A stretch of 48,711 bases of DNA from Dehalococcoidia bacterium (GTDB lineage Bacteria > Chloroflexota > Dehalococcoidia > Lucifugimonadales > Lucifugimonadaceae): contig DUCO01000003.1 of NCBI GenBank assembly GCA_012959765.1, positions 1 through 48,711 of the forward strand. Direction: 5' to 3'. Made by a program: the position numbers and the translations under genes. This document shows positions 16,383-23,753 of the stretch, piece after piece (positions within the stretch are counted from its first letter, which is position 1; every line of letters begins with the position of its first letter). A model generated the notes under the pieces. That model saw nothing but the letters and a program-made list of their open reading frames with translations, was not told the DNA's origin and did not search any database.

Positions 16383-16438
16383 CTCACGAAATATAAAAGG
16401 CCGGTCCCATTTGGAACCGGCCTTTTATATTTCGTGAG
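16383..16438. terminator. Long bidirectional intrinsic terminator
   Basis: A perfect 23-bp inverted repeat (16383-16405 pairs with 16416-16438) around a 10-nt loop. The GC core AGGCCGGT/ACCGGCCT is flanked by TATAAAA/TTTTATA, which supplies a U-rich tract in either direction. It lies between convergent genes (stop at 16364 on +, stop at 16446 on -), as expected for a shared terminator. Confidence 0.9.
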
Positions 16439-16445
16439 TTAGCGG

Positions 16446-17219
16446 TCACTCGGTAACTGAGCTAATTCGGTTTGCTACTCGTGCAACACCTCGTGAGAAT
16501 CGAGGAGTGAGGTAGCTTTCAAAGATTCCTGCTCCAAAGGCGAAGGCAAACAATGCCAGCTGACCTGCCATTATTCCGGTTCCGCCCTGACCTGCCAAGA
16601 ACGCTACTCGAGTAGTCGACGTCTGATCAGAAACCAGAGGTAGCGAAATGATTCCGGCACCGAACAGTGCGAACACTGCCAGCGCAAGAACTCCACCAAC
16701 TAGTGGTCGAGCCAGACCAACCATGAACAACGCCACCTTCTCGGTGTATTCCAATTGCATGGTGACTGTGCGAAGTAGCACTGCAAATGCGCTACCTGCG
16801 ATACCAAAAATTATCGCTGCAAACACAATTTCAAGCGGTGTTGAGAGGAACAATGCCTCGACACCTGAAACTGTGACCGTTACGGCGGCAAGTGCACCTG
16901 CCAAAATCGTGAGCCCAACCATTGGTGAGACGATTCTTCGCAACATTGTGCGAGAGTGAATCATTTCGCTAACGTTTGAGTTCAACGTCGATAGGATCTG
17001 TTCTCCGTCCCGAAGAACGTCGATCCCACCGGACATGGCCCGGTCGATCCACGCCTGAAGATTGTCTAACATCTGGTTGTGATCGTTGAGTTTCGCACTG
17101 CGAACTCGGATCATCAATCGTTCAACTGAAGCGACGAACGGTGCGGACTCCGCAACCATCCCTCTACCACTCTCGTTTGGAGTGATCTCTTCGGCCTCAA
17201 ACCTTACTGGTTCCGTCAT
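16446..17219 (-). CDS. Multi-pass membrane protein of unknown function
   Basis: 257 residues. The N-terminal ~90 residues are hydrophilic, mostly helical and acidic, then come about four to five hydrophobic segments (roughly 98-120, 128-150, 172-196 and 205-235). It ends in a basic amphipathic tail (RFSRGVARVANR). AGGAG lies 6 nt before the ATG. The Gly-rich last segment (LAGQGGTGIMAGQLALFAF) suggests tightly packed helices. No family is recognised. It shares the bidirectional terminator with the micro-membrane gene array. Confidence 0.72.
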   Translation of the reverse strand: MTEPVRFEAEEITPNESGRGMVAESAPFVASVERLMIRVRSAKLNDHNQMLDNLQAWIDRAMSGGIDVLRDGEQILSTLNSNVSEMIHSRTMLRRIVSPMVGLTILAGALAAVTVTVSGVEALFLSTPLEIVFAAIIFGIAGSAFAVLLRTVTMQLEYTEKVALFMVGLARPLVGGVLALAVFALFGAGIISLPLVSDQTSTTRVAFLAGQGGTGIMAGQLALFAFAFGAGIFESYLTPRFSRGVARVANRISSVTE

Positions 17220-17440
17220 GGCATACTCCTGATTAGTCAGAATCGAGCCCTAAGCCCGATTCCACCTTTATTGGTGTGCTGACGACGCACCGGGAAGGCC
17301 GGTTCCTTATTGGTTGCCGCGCACCACGGAAAGATGCCGCAAAAATATCACCGCGATCACGGTGGGTCAAGAATTTCTACCAGGTCCAATCTCAAAACTG
17401 ATAGAAACCGGCCGCGAGCGTTGATTTCACGTTTATCCGG

Positions 17441-18043
17441 TTACAGGTTACCGTCCCGGCATTTCAGGGCTTTCTTCGATGAGTACACAAGCCAACCGAT
17501 GCCGATCGCGAACGAAAGCACGACCAGTGCGAACAACGTCTGACCCCAACCATTGCCAGTGCCGCTTCGCCCTCGAGATTGCACATCGACAGACATCACG
17601 ATGGAGCCATTCCCAAGCTCGGATTCAACTTCAACATCGATCGCCCATATGCCTTCGTGGTCGACATCGAGTTGAGCAAGGTAGTACACAGGGTCGACAG
17701 GTGAATTGAGTGCTGGTGAGAACTGGCGTTCGCCTTTCTCTGAGGGAGTTGCGAACACTCGAACTATTGCATCGTCAATATCTTCACCGGTGGCAGCATT
17801 TCGTACTCGCACAGCAAATCGCACGATCGCCGCGATCGGTTCTTCAGGACTCACCTGCAGTTCGATTGTATGAGATCCGGCTACCGCTTCGCCAACTATT
17901 CGGTAGCCGGCTATCGTTTCGCTATCTTGAGCGAGTGCCCTGGTCGGCGCTATCGAAGCAACAACCACCGTTGCCAGAGCGACGAGAATGCCGATGAAAA
18001 GAACGGGAAGGAACGGGGATTCGTGAAGTGTTTTTGTATTCAA
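17441..18043 (-). CDS. Exported, C-terminally anchored protein with FixH/YtkA-like beta domain
   Basis: 200 residues from a TTG start. An N-terminal hydrophobic stretch (VLFIGILVALATVVVAS) ending near ALAQ-DS looks like a cleavable signal peptide. Residues 45-155 form an extracytoplasmic beta domain with FAVRVRNAATGEDIDDAIVRV, the layout seen in YtkA/FixH-type copper- or oxidase-associated domains. A membrane helix (TLFALVVLSFAIGIGWLVY) and a basic tail follow. The domain assignment is tentative; no metal-binding His/Met motif is obvious. It is on the same strand as the preceding membrane protein, but about 220 bp separates them. Confidence 0.68.
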   Translation of the reverse strand: MNTKTLHESPFLPVLFIGILVALATVVVASIAPTRALAQDSETIAGYRIVGEAVAGSHTIELQVSPEEPIAAIVRFAVRVRNAATGEDIDDAIVRVFATPSEKGERQFSPALNSPVDPVYYLAQLDVDHEGIWAIDVEVESELGNGSIVMSVDVQSRGRSGTGNGWGQTLFALVVLSFAIGIGWLVYSSKKALKCRDGNL

Positions 18044-18155
18044 ATCTGGTTCAATGAGCGACGAGCGCGGCCTGCGAGACCACGAACCCGGTAATTAGTG
18101 AATAAACTGCACTCAATTCTGAGGCATAAAATTTGAAATTGGTAAGGAATATTTC

Positions 18156-19589
18156 GTGGTCCAGTACGATCTAGTTATTCGAAACGGACGTGTTCTCGAC
18201 GCCGAGTCTGGGTTTGATGAAATTTCTGATGTAGGGATTTCAAAAGGTGTGATCGAACGAATCGCCCAAAACATCGATCCTTCGGACGCCACCGACTCGA
18301 TCGACGCAAGCGGTCAGTGGGTGATACCGGGGATGATCGACACCCATGTTCACGTTGCAAATGCATCCGATTTAGGGCGGATAAGGGGCCTTGGATTACA
18401 GATGGTTGCCGCTGCTGGTGCGACTACGGTCATCGACCTCGGCGGGAGCATGGATGCGCTGGTCGCTGGTATCACCGCACGGGGTTCAGGCGTAAATGTG
18501 GGGAGTCTGGGCTATTTGAAGCCCGGGGAGACCGTTCCTGAGGGTCGACTCAGCCCGGACATGATTCTGGATATAGTCGGGACTGCGCTTGAAGCAGGTT
18601 CGCTGGGTATCAAGTTGTGGGGCGGCTACTACCCGTTCACTCCCGATGAGACGGCGAGGTTTATCTCGACAGCGAACTCGCTGAATGCTTATGTTGCCTA
18701 TCACGTTGGTACAACCGAGACGGGATCTCGGCTTGATGGGCTTCGTGAGGTGCCAGCGCTGCTCGGAAGCACCGGGCGTGTGCACGTGGCGCACATCAAC
18801 GCCTACTGCCGGGGTTCGATTCTGCCTATCGAGCAGGAAATTCATGAAGCGCTGGAAATTATCGATGATTTGCGGGATCAGATCGTTTCAGAAGTACATC
18901 TTGCAAAACCCAACTTTACCCTCGGCAAGTGCGATGAAGATGGAAATGTGTTGGCCGACGTGGTTGGGAACTGCTTACGTCTGGAAAATTACGAGCCGAC
19001 CGACGAGGGGATAAGGGCGGCGCTTCGAGATGGCTACGCATCGACGGTAGAAGAGACTCGAATTGGTCTCGTGCTGGTGTCGGGCGAGCGGAGTGTTGAG
19101 CTGTTCGACGCCGGAAATACCGATGTTCCGATGAGTTTTCCAGTGAACAACGCTACGACTGCATTTCAACTGACAACCGCTCGCAACTCTTCGAACGAGT
19201 TCGTCATTGATGCGATTGGAAGTGACGCTGGTGCGCTACCACGGAACGTAAATATCGAACAGGCGATGCGACTTGTGAGGTTTGGTGGGCTGGAGCCATT
19301 GGAGTTAGTTCTCAAACTGAGCCTGAACCCGGCCAAAATGATTGGACTTGGCTCGAAGGGCAGGCTTTCTGAGGGCAAAGATGCCGACATTACGGTGATC
19401 GACCCCGAAGCTGGTAGTGCGAGCTACAGCTTCGTTGCGGGCGAGATGATCATGATATCGGGTCGAGTGGTCGGTTCTGGCGGGACGATCCTCACAACCG
19501 AGCGCGGCGAAAAGACTGTCAAAGCAACGGGCATCCCGTACGAACGAGTCGATCTAACCCAAGCAATGATGTACGCCGGGCGTGACTAG
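18156..19589 (+). CDS. Amidohydrolase-superfamily protein (D-aminoacylase/dihydroorotase-like), paralogue A
   Basis: 477 residues from a GTG with AAGGAA 7 nt upstream. Landmarks: YDLVIRNGRVLDAESG, GMIDTHVHVANASDLG (HxH metal ligands), LGIKLWGGYYPFTPDE with the probable carboxylated Lys, YVAYHVGTTETGS and VHVAHINAY (metal His), and AIGSDAGALPRNV (catalytic Asp). The end, KGRLSEGKDADITVID, is typical. A Cys pair (LGKCDEDGN ... VGNCLRL) is shared with paralogue B at 21369-22850 and may be functional. N-acyl-D-amino-acid deacylase, hydantoinase and dihydroorotase are the related activities; deacylase is favoured by context only. Confidence 0.83.
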   Translation: MVQYDLVIRNGRVLDAESGFDEISDVGISKGVIERIAQNIDPSDATDSIDASGQWVIPGMIDTHVHVANASDLGRIRGLGLQMVAAAGATTVIDLGGSMDALVAGITARGSGVNVGSLGYLKPGETVPEGRLSPDMILDIVGTALEAGSLGIKLWGGYYPFTPDETARFISTANSLNAYVAYHVGTTETGSRLDGLREVPALLGSTGRVHVAHINAYCRGSILPIEQEIHEALEIIDDLRDQIVSEVHLAKPNFTLGKCDEDGNVLADVVGNCLRLENYEPTDEGIRAALRDGYASTVEETRIGLVLVSGERSVELFDAGNTDVPMSFPVNNATTAFQLTTARNSSNEFVIDAIGSDAGALPRNVNIEQAMRLVRFGGLEPLELVLKLSLNPAKMIGLGSKGRLSEGKDADITVIDPEAGSASYSFVAGEMIMISGRVVGSGGTILTTERGEKTVKATGIPYERVDLTQAMMYAGRD

Positions 19590-19653
19590 TTGGAGGCAAC
19601 ATTGTTCGGAGTGGAATAAGTCTGCACTTACTGACAGGTGAAAACGCTTCCCA

Positions 19654-19680
19654 CTGTCATCCTGAATTCATTTTCAGGAT
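19654..19680. repeat. Dispersed inverted repeat, family A
   Basis: CTGTCATCCTGAA ... TTCAGGAT arms around TTCATT, lying in the short gap between the convergent amidohydrolase and MFS genes, a position that also suits a terminator. Confidence 0.68.
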
Positions 19681-19718
19681 CTAGCTCTCAACCGTGACAA
19701 CCGCGGATGTACCCAAAC

Positions 19719-20984
19719 CTAGTCAACATCGTCGGGCAGTTTCACTTTTCTGAACGAGAAGTAGATTGCGAAGTCGTATGCCAGCTTTAGCCCGCCGCCA
19801 AGTAACCACGGTGCGACTGTGTATGCACCTGCCCACAGGAACCCTGTAACGGTCGAGCTCGGCATCCGGCCTAGTCCACGACCCAGATTCGCCGATCCTG
19901 CCATCACAGTGCGTTCCTCCGGTGGCACCAGCGCCATCATGTACGACTGTCGGGTCGGAACGTCCATTTCGTCGAAAATGCCTCTCAGCATCCAGATTCC
20001 AGCCGCTATCCATGCGCCCGGAGCGAACGCGAACAAGATCAGGCAAACGTTCGCAGCCACCTGAGTCCAGACGAACGTGTTGAGCAGTCCGATTCGCTTC
20101 GCAACCGATGGTGCGAGCCAGATCGAAACTAAGTTCAGCCCCTGAGTAGCGATCATGATGGCAGCGATAGTGCCTTCGTTCATGCCGTATTTTTCGAGCA
20201 TCCACAGTGCGAAGAAGGCATCGAAAATCATTCCGCCAGCGAACGAATCTATCGAGAACAAACCGGAAAGCTTCAGAATCGGCTTTCGTGAAGGCGTTTT
20301 GAATGGATTGACGAGCAGATCACCCGCGCTCGCCTTCGATTCAACTGCCGACGATAGGGCGATGTATATCACTGCGCTCAGCAGATTGATGCCGAGATAA
20401 ATAGCCAAAAGCACCTTGTAGGCGTCGACCATCTCCCACCCTCGAACTGCGATCAAGTAAGTGGCAATTCCAACCAATGCGCTACCGACCGCACGACCAG
20501 CTGCTGAAGAAACAGAAAGGTTCGAAAACGCTCTCGTTCTGGTTCGTGCGTTTGTCACTTCGGTGAGTGATGATTGTTCGAGCTGAAGGCTTGGACCCCA
20601 GTGCATTCCACTTCCGGCGTACGATCCGAAGAACGATGCTAGTCCGATGAGCCAGACGTTCTCGGTGAAGAACAGCATCGATATCGCTGTGCCCGTTACA
20701 ACCGCGATGATCACAAACCACAATCGACGTGAAATCGAGTTCGCAGTGAACATTACGAGCAGCGAGAACAGGAAGCCACCAACCAAACTCGCACCCAACA
20801 CGAGACCGATTTGGGGAATCGAAAGGCCGATTTCAGCGAGGTAGATCGCCAGTATGACTGCTATCAGCCCACGACCCATGTCGCGAAGTCCTCGCCCTGC
20901 GAAGACGATCAACGCGTCCATGCCCGGTCTGCCGGGTTGACTAGGAGTTATGGGTGCTGCGATATCTTGGGAAGTCATGGTCAC
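19719..20984 (-). CDS. Major facilitator superfamily transporter
   Basis: 421 residues with about twelve hydrophobic helices in two halves. The first half begins ALIVFAGRGLRDMGRGLIAVI and reaches GLSIPQIGLVLGASLVGGF, an MFS loop/helix pattern. A central hydrophilic loop (SKASAGDLLVNPFKTPSRK) separates the halves, and the second half has GIFDEMDVPTRQSYMMALVPPEERT, a typical MFS helix 10-11 region. It lies between the two paralogous amidohydrolase genes, on the opposite strand, so it may import their substrate. The substrate cannot be inferred from sequence. Confidence 0.87.
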   Translation of the reverse strand: MTMTSQDIAAPITPSQPGRPGMDALIVFAGRGLRDMGRGLIAVILAIYLAEIGLSIPQIGLVLGASLVGGFLFSLLVMFTANSISRRLWFVIIAVVTGTAISMLFFTENVWLIGLASFFGSYAGSGMHWGPSLQLEQSSLTEVTNARTRTRAFSNLSVSSAAGRAVGSALVGIATYLIAVRGWEMVDAYKVLLAIYLGINLLSAVIYIALSSAVESKASAGDLLVNPFKTPSRKPILKLSGLFSIDSFAGGMIFDAFFALWMLEKYGMNEGTIAAIMIATQGLNLVSIWLAPSVAKRIGLLNTFVWTQVAANVCLILFAFAPGAWIAAGIWMLRGIFDEMDVPTRQSYMMALVPPEERTVMAGSANLGRGLGRMPSSTVTGFLWAGAYTVAPWLLGGGLKLAYDFAIYFSFRKVKLPDDVD

Positions 20985-21082
20985 TTACAAGATGCGGAGT
21001 GTAGACCTGTCCCGAAGATGTTGGTGTGGGTGGCTCTCTTCGAGTAGTGACTGATTCGGCCGCTAATTTCCGCGTCGGGCAC

Positions 21083-21110
21083 GGATACTGAATCAAGTTC
21101 AGCATGACAG
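21083..21110. repeat. Dispersed inverted repeat, family A (divergent)
   Basis: ACTGAATCAAGTTCAGCATGACAG, with CTGAA/TTCAG arms around TCAAG and the ATGACAG flank kept. Confidence 0.55.
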
Positions 21111-21180
21111 TTGTGACGTAGTGGCTCGGTCGACCATTTGAATGCGTCCTAAGGTTGCAGAATCAATCCGGACGCGAAAA

Positions 21181-21248
21181 CGTGCCGAGAGATTCATTCG
21201 CAACATGCGGCAGGCAACCATTTAGTTAGTTATGAATCTCTCGGCACG
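21181..21248. repeat. 17-bp perfect inverted repeat with 34-nt loop
   Basis: 21181-21197 is the exact reverse complement of 21232-21248 (arm CGTGCCGAGAGATTCAT). In RNA it would form a long stem in the region upstream of the amidohydrolase gene. No T-tract follows, so it is not a classic terminator. A structured leader element or a tiny mobile inverted repeat are both possible. Confidence 0.75.
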
Positions 21249-21289
21249 CCTTCGATGAAAATATGTTCTTGCCGTGGTCGTTACCAAGG

Positions 21290-21330
21290 GATTACCGCTT
21301 ACGTTACTGTTCGATTACCGCTACCGTTAC
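21290..21330 (+). promoter_or_regulatory. Tandem direct repeat, candidate operator
   Basis: Two 18-bp units, GATTACCGCTTACGTTAC and GATTACCGCTACCGTTAC, match at 16 of 18 positions and start 23 bp apart. They lie 19 bp upstream of a TAGAAT hexamer (21349-21354) and 39 bp upstream of the start codon, where an activator or repressor would bind. Confidence 0.5.
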
Positions 21331-21368
21331 GCCGTAATTACGGGTCTGTAGAATCCCCGTACGAATAG

Positions 21369-22850
21369 ATGATTTCGGTTGAGTCATGCTTCAGGCGGGT
21401 AATTAAACATTTGGTAACTTCGCAACAATTCGACACGGTGCTCGCGAACGGTCGAGTGGTCGATCCAACGAACAACATCGACGGCGTGTTCGATGTTGGA
21501 ATTCGTCATGGCAAGATCGCCGCGGTTTCTGAAAACATCGCCCCAGACCGCGCCGACGACATTATTGATGTGACTGGTCAGATCGTAATGCCAGGGCACA
21601 TCGACACCCACGCTCATCTGTCGAGTCCGTTCGGTGGCAACGTTGATCGTGCCTACGGGCATGCAATGCTTGTCGAGTCGGGCACCACGACTGCGCTTGA
21701 TTTAGCTGGCGATCCCACAGCGATGGCAACAGGCATGGTTCAGCGAGGTGCTGGATTGAACGTTGCTTCACTGATGGGACTGGTGCCACATTCGACTATC
21801 TCTGAAGACGATCCACGGCCATCCGTGCTGCGAGACGTCATTTCCGACGTGAAAACGCGTGGCGGGTTCGGGGTGAAGATGCTCGGTGGCTACCACCCGT
21901 TCACTCCTGAGGCTTCTGCCGATGTGGTTTCAGCTGCTAACGAACAGCTCGCTTGGGTGGCGTTCCACGTTGGAACGAAGAATTCGGGAAGCGATATGAC
22001 GGGACTTCGCGAGGTTCCAGAAATCACCGGCAACGGGCGCCTGCACGTCGCTCACATCAACTCGTACACACGAGGGATGATCGACCAGCCGCACGAGGAA
22101 GTTCAAGAGGCGTTTGAGATGATCGAGCGGATGCGTTCGCAGTGGATCACCGAGGCGTATCTGGCGCAGGCCAATGGCACAAACGGCAAGTGCGATGAGA
22201 ACGGCGATGTGATCTACAACGTTGCCCAGAACTGCCTGAAAGCCCGCGGCTACCCGACTACTGACGAAGGCGTAAAGCAATCGATCTTGGATGGATATGG
22301 ATCTGCACTGATCGAACGCGGCGGCCGGGTGATTATGGTCACCGGGCAAGAAGGGGTCGATATCTTCGAAGCCGCTTCCACAGATGCTTCGCTCAGCTAC
22401 CCGGTAAACCCGCCAACGAGCGCTTTCACACTGGCTACCGCCAAATACGACGATGGCACGTTTAGGGTCGATGCAATTTCTACTGATGGCGGATCGCTGC
22501 CTCGAAACGTAGCGATCGAACGCTCGATGGCTCTGGTGGCTTTTGGGGCGCTCAACATGGACGAAGCCGTAACCAAGCTAAGCTACACACCATCTCGGAT
22601 GCTGGGCCTGCTCAACAAAGGGCACTTCTCCGAGGGTGCCGACGCTGATGTAACAATCGTTAACGCTGGAACAGGAAAGGCTTCGATGTCACTGGTAGCG
22701 GGCGAGTTGATCATGCTGAACGGCCGGGCTATCGGCAAGGGCGGCACATGGATGGTGCTCGAAGATGGCAAGGCAGCGGCTGAGTCAACGGGATTGCCTT
22801 ATCAGGTGGTAGATCTAGAAAACAGCAAGCTGTACGCAAACTGGAACTAA
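21369..22850 (+). CDS. Amidohydrolase-superfamily protein (D-aminoacylase/dihydroorotase-like), paralogue B
   Basis: 493 residues, closely related to paralogue A along its whole length: FDTVLANGRVVDPTNN, GHIDTHAHLSSPFGGN (HxH), FGVKMLGGYHPFTPEA (probable carboxylated Lys), WVAFHVGTKNSGS and LHVAHINSY (metal His), AISTDGGSLPRNV (catalytic Asp) and KGHFSEGADADVTIVN. The Cys pair of paralogue A is also kept (NGKCDENGD ... AQNCLKA). The N-terminal 14 residues before the first conserved strand have no counterpart in paralogue A; a TTG at 21411 is a possible alternative start. It is 40 bp upstream of a TIM-barrel isomerase on the same strand and probably cotranscribed with it. N-acyl-D-amino-acid deacylase or cyclic-amide hydrolase is likely. 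Confidence 0.84.
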   Translation: MISVESCFRRVIKHLVTSQQFDTVLANGRVVDPTNNIDGVFDVGIRHGKIAAVSENIAPDRADDIIDVTGQIVMPGHIDTHAHLSSPFGGNVDRAYGHAMLVESGTTTALDLAGDPTAMATGMVQRGAGLNVASLMGLVPHSTISEDDPRPSVLRDVISDVKTRGGFGVKMLGGYHPFTPEASADVVSAANEQLAWVAFHVGTKNSGSDMTGLREVPEITGNGRLHVAHINSYTRGMIDQPHEEVQEAFEMIERMRSQWITEAYLAQANGTNGKCDENGDVIYNVAQNCLKARGYPTTDEGVKQSILDGYGSALIERGGRVIMVTGQEGVDIFEAASTDASLSYPVNPPTSAFTLATAKYDDGTFRVDAISTDGGSLPRNVAIERSMALVAFGALNMDEAVTKLSYTPSRMLGLLNKGHFSEGADADVTIVNAGTGKASMSLVAGELIMLNGRAIGKGGTWMVLEDGKAAAESTGLPYQVVDLENSKLYANWN

Positions 22851-22890
22851 GTTCCGTTACGCTTTGGGAAGTAAGAGAAAGAAGCTCTGA

Positions 22891-23694
22891 ATGACACTCA
22901 AAGATCGCATAGGTGTCGACGCTGGAAAAACCCGACTGGAAGACGCCATTCAGTGGGCGGCTGAGAACGAGTTTTATTTTCTCGACTTCAACGCCGACGC
23001 GGGTCCAAATCACATGGAAACATGGACATCCGAGCGATCGCGAGAAGTACGAAACATGTGCGAAGCGAATGGTATTTCGATAGGGCTCCACACACTTTCG
23101 GCCGTGAACGTTGCTGAGTTCTCTCCGTACGTTTCACGAGCGGTCGAGGAATACATGAGGGCCAGTGTCGATCTTGCCAATTCGCTCGATTGCGCATGGA
23201 CGGTTGTCCACGCCGGGTATCACTTCACTGACGATGTTCCAGAGCGCAAAAGGGCGGCGATGGAGCGTCTTAAGCGGATCTCGAAATACGGATTCGACAC
23301 AGGACACAAAATTCTTCTAGAAAACCTTAACTTCGAGCCTGATCACGCCGAGGTGCACTATATGGCGCACACGGTAGCCGAGATCAAAGAGTATTTCGAC
23401 GAGATTCCACCCGAGCATCTTGGTTGGGCCTTTACCGCCAACCATTCGCATCTGGTTCCAGACGGAGTCGACGGATTTTTTGATGCCTTTGGGATCGAAC
23501 GCATTGGTGAGGTGCGACTCGCCGACAATCACGGAGACTATGAGGTTCATCTGATTCCCGGTGAAGGGAATCTCGATTTTTCCAACCTGTTCAGCCGACT
23601 AGAAAACGCTGGATACAGGGGTCACTACTCGATGGCTTATGGGTCGAACGAACAACGAATCGAATCACGCAATCGGCTCGCCGAATTGGCTTAG
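22891..23694 (+). CDS. TIM-barrel sugar phosphate isomerase/epimerase-like protein (AP-endonuclease 2 fold)
   Basis: 267 residues of the xylose-isomerase-like TIM barrel. Candidate metal-site residues appear in order: His in WTVVHAGYHF, Glu in KILLENLNFEP, His in AFTANHSHLVPDG, Asp/His in VRLADNHGDYEVHLIPGEG and a final segment, YRGHYSMAYG. The DNHGDYEVHLIPGEGN motif is a variant of the usual D-x-x-G-x-x-x-x-H-x-x-x-G-x-G of sugar phosphate isomerases/epimerases. It follows amidohydrolase paralogue B by 40 bp and precedes gamma-glutamyltransferase by 59 bp. Substrate unknown. Confidence 0.82.
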   Translation: MTLKDRIGVDAGKTRLEDAIQWAAENEFYFLDFNADAGPNHMETWTSERSREVRNMCEANGISIGLHTLSAVNVAEFSPYVSRAVEEYMRASVDLANSLDCAWTVVHAGYHFTDDVPERKRAAMERLKRISKYGFDTGHKILLENLNFEPDHAEVHYMAHTVAEIKEYFDEIPPEHLGWAFTANHSHLVPDGVDGFFDAFGIERIGEVRLADNHGDYEVHLIPGEGNLDFSNLFSRLENAGYRGHYSMAYGSNEQRIESRNRLAELA

Positions 23695-23753
23695 GGTCTA
23701 AACCAACAAAAATACGAACAGCTACGAACCACCACGAGCGAAAGATACGAACC

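Larger units (their letters stand above)
20985..21368. other. Regulatory-looking intergenic region between divergent genes
   Basis: 384 bp between the MFS gene (-) and amidohydrolase paralogue B (+). It contains a family A repeat (21083-21110), a perfect 17-bp inverted repeat with a 34-nt loop (21181-21248), two 18-bp direct repeats 23 bp apart (21290-21307, 21313-21330) and a TAGAAT -10-like hexamer (21349-21354). No gene is visible. Confidence 0.65.
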
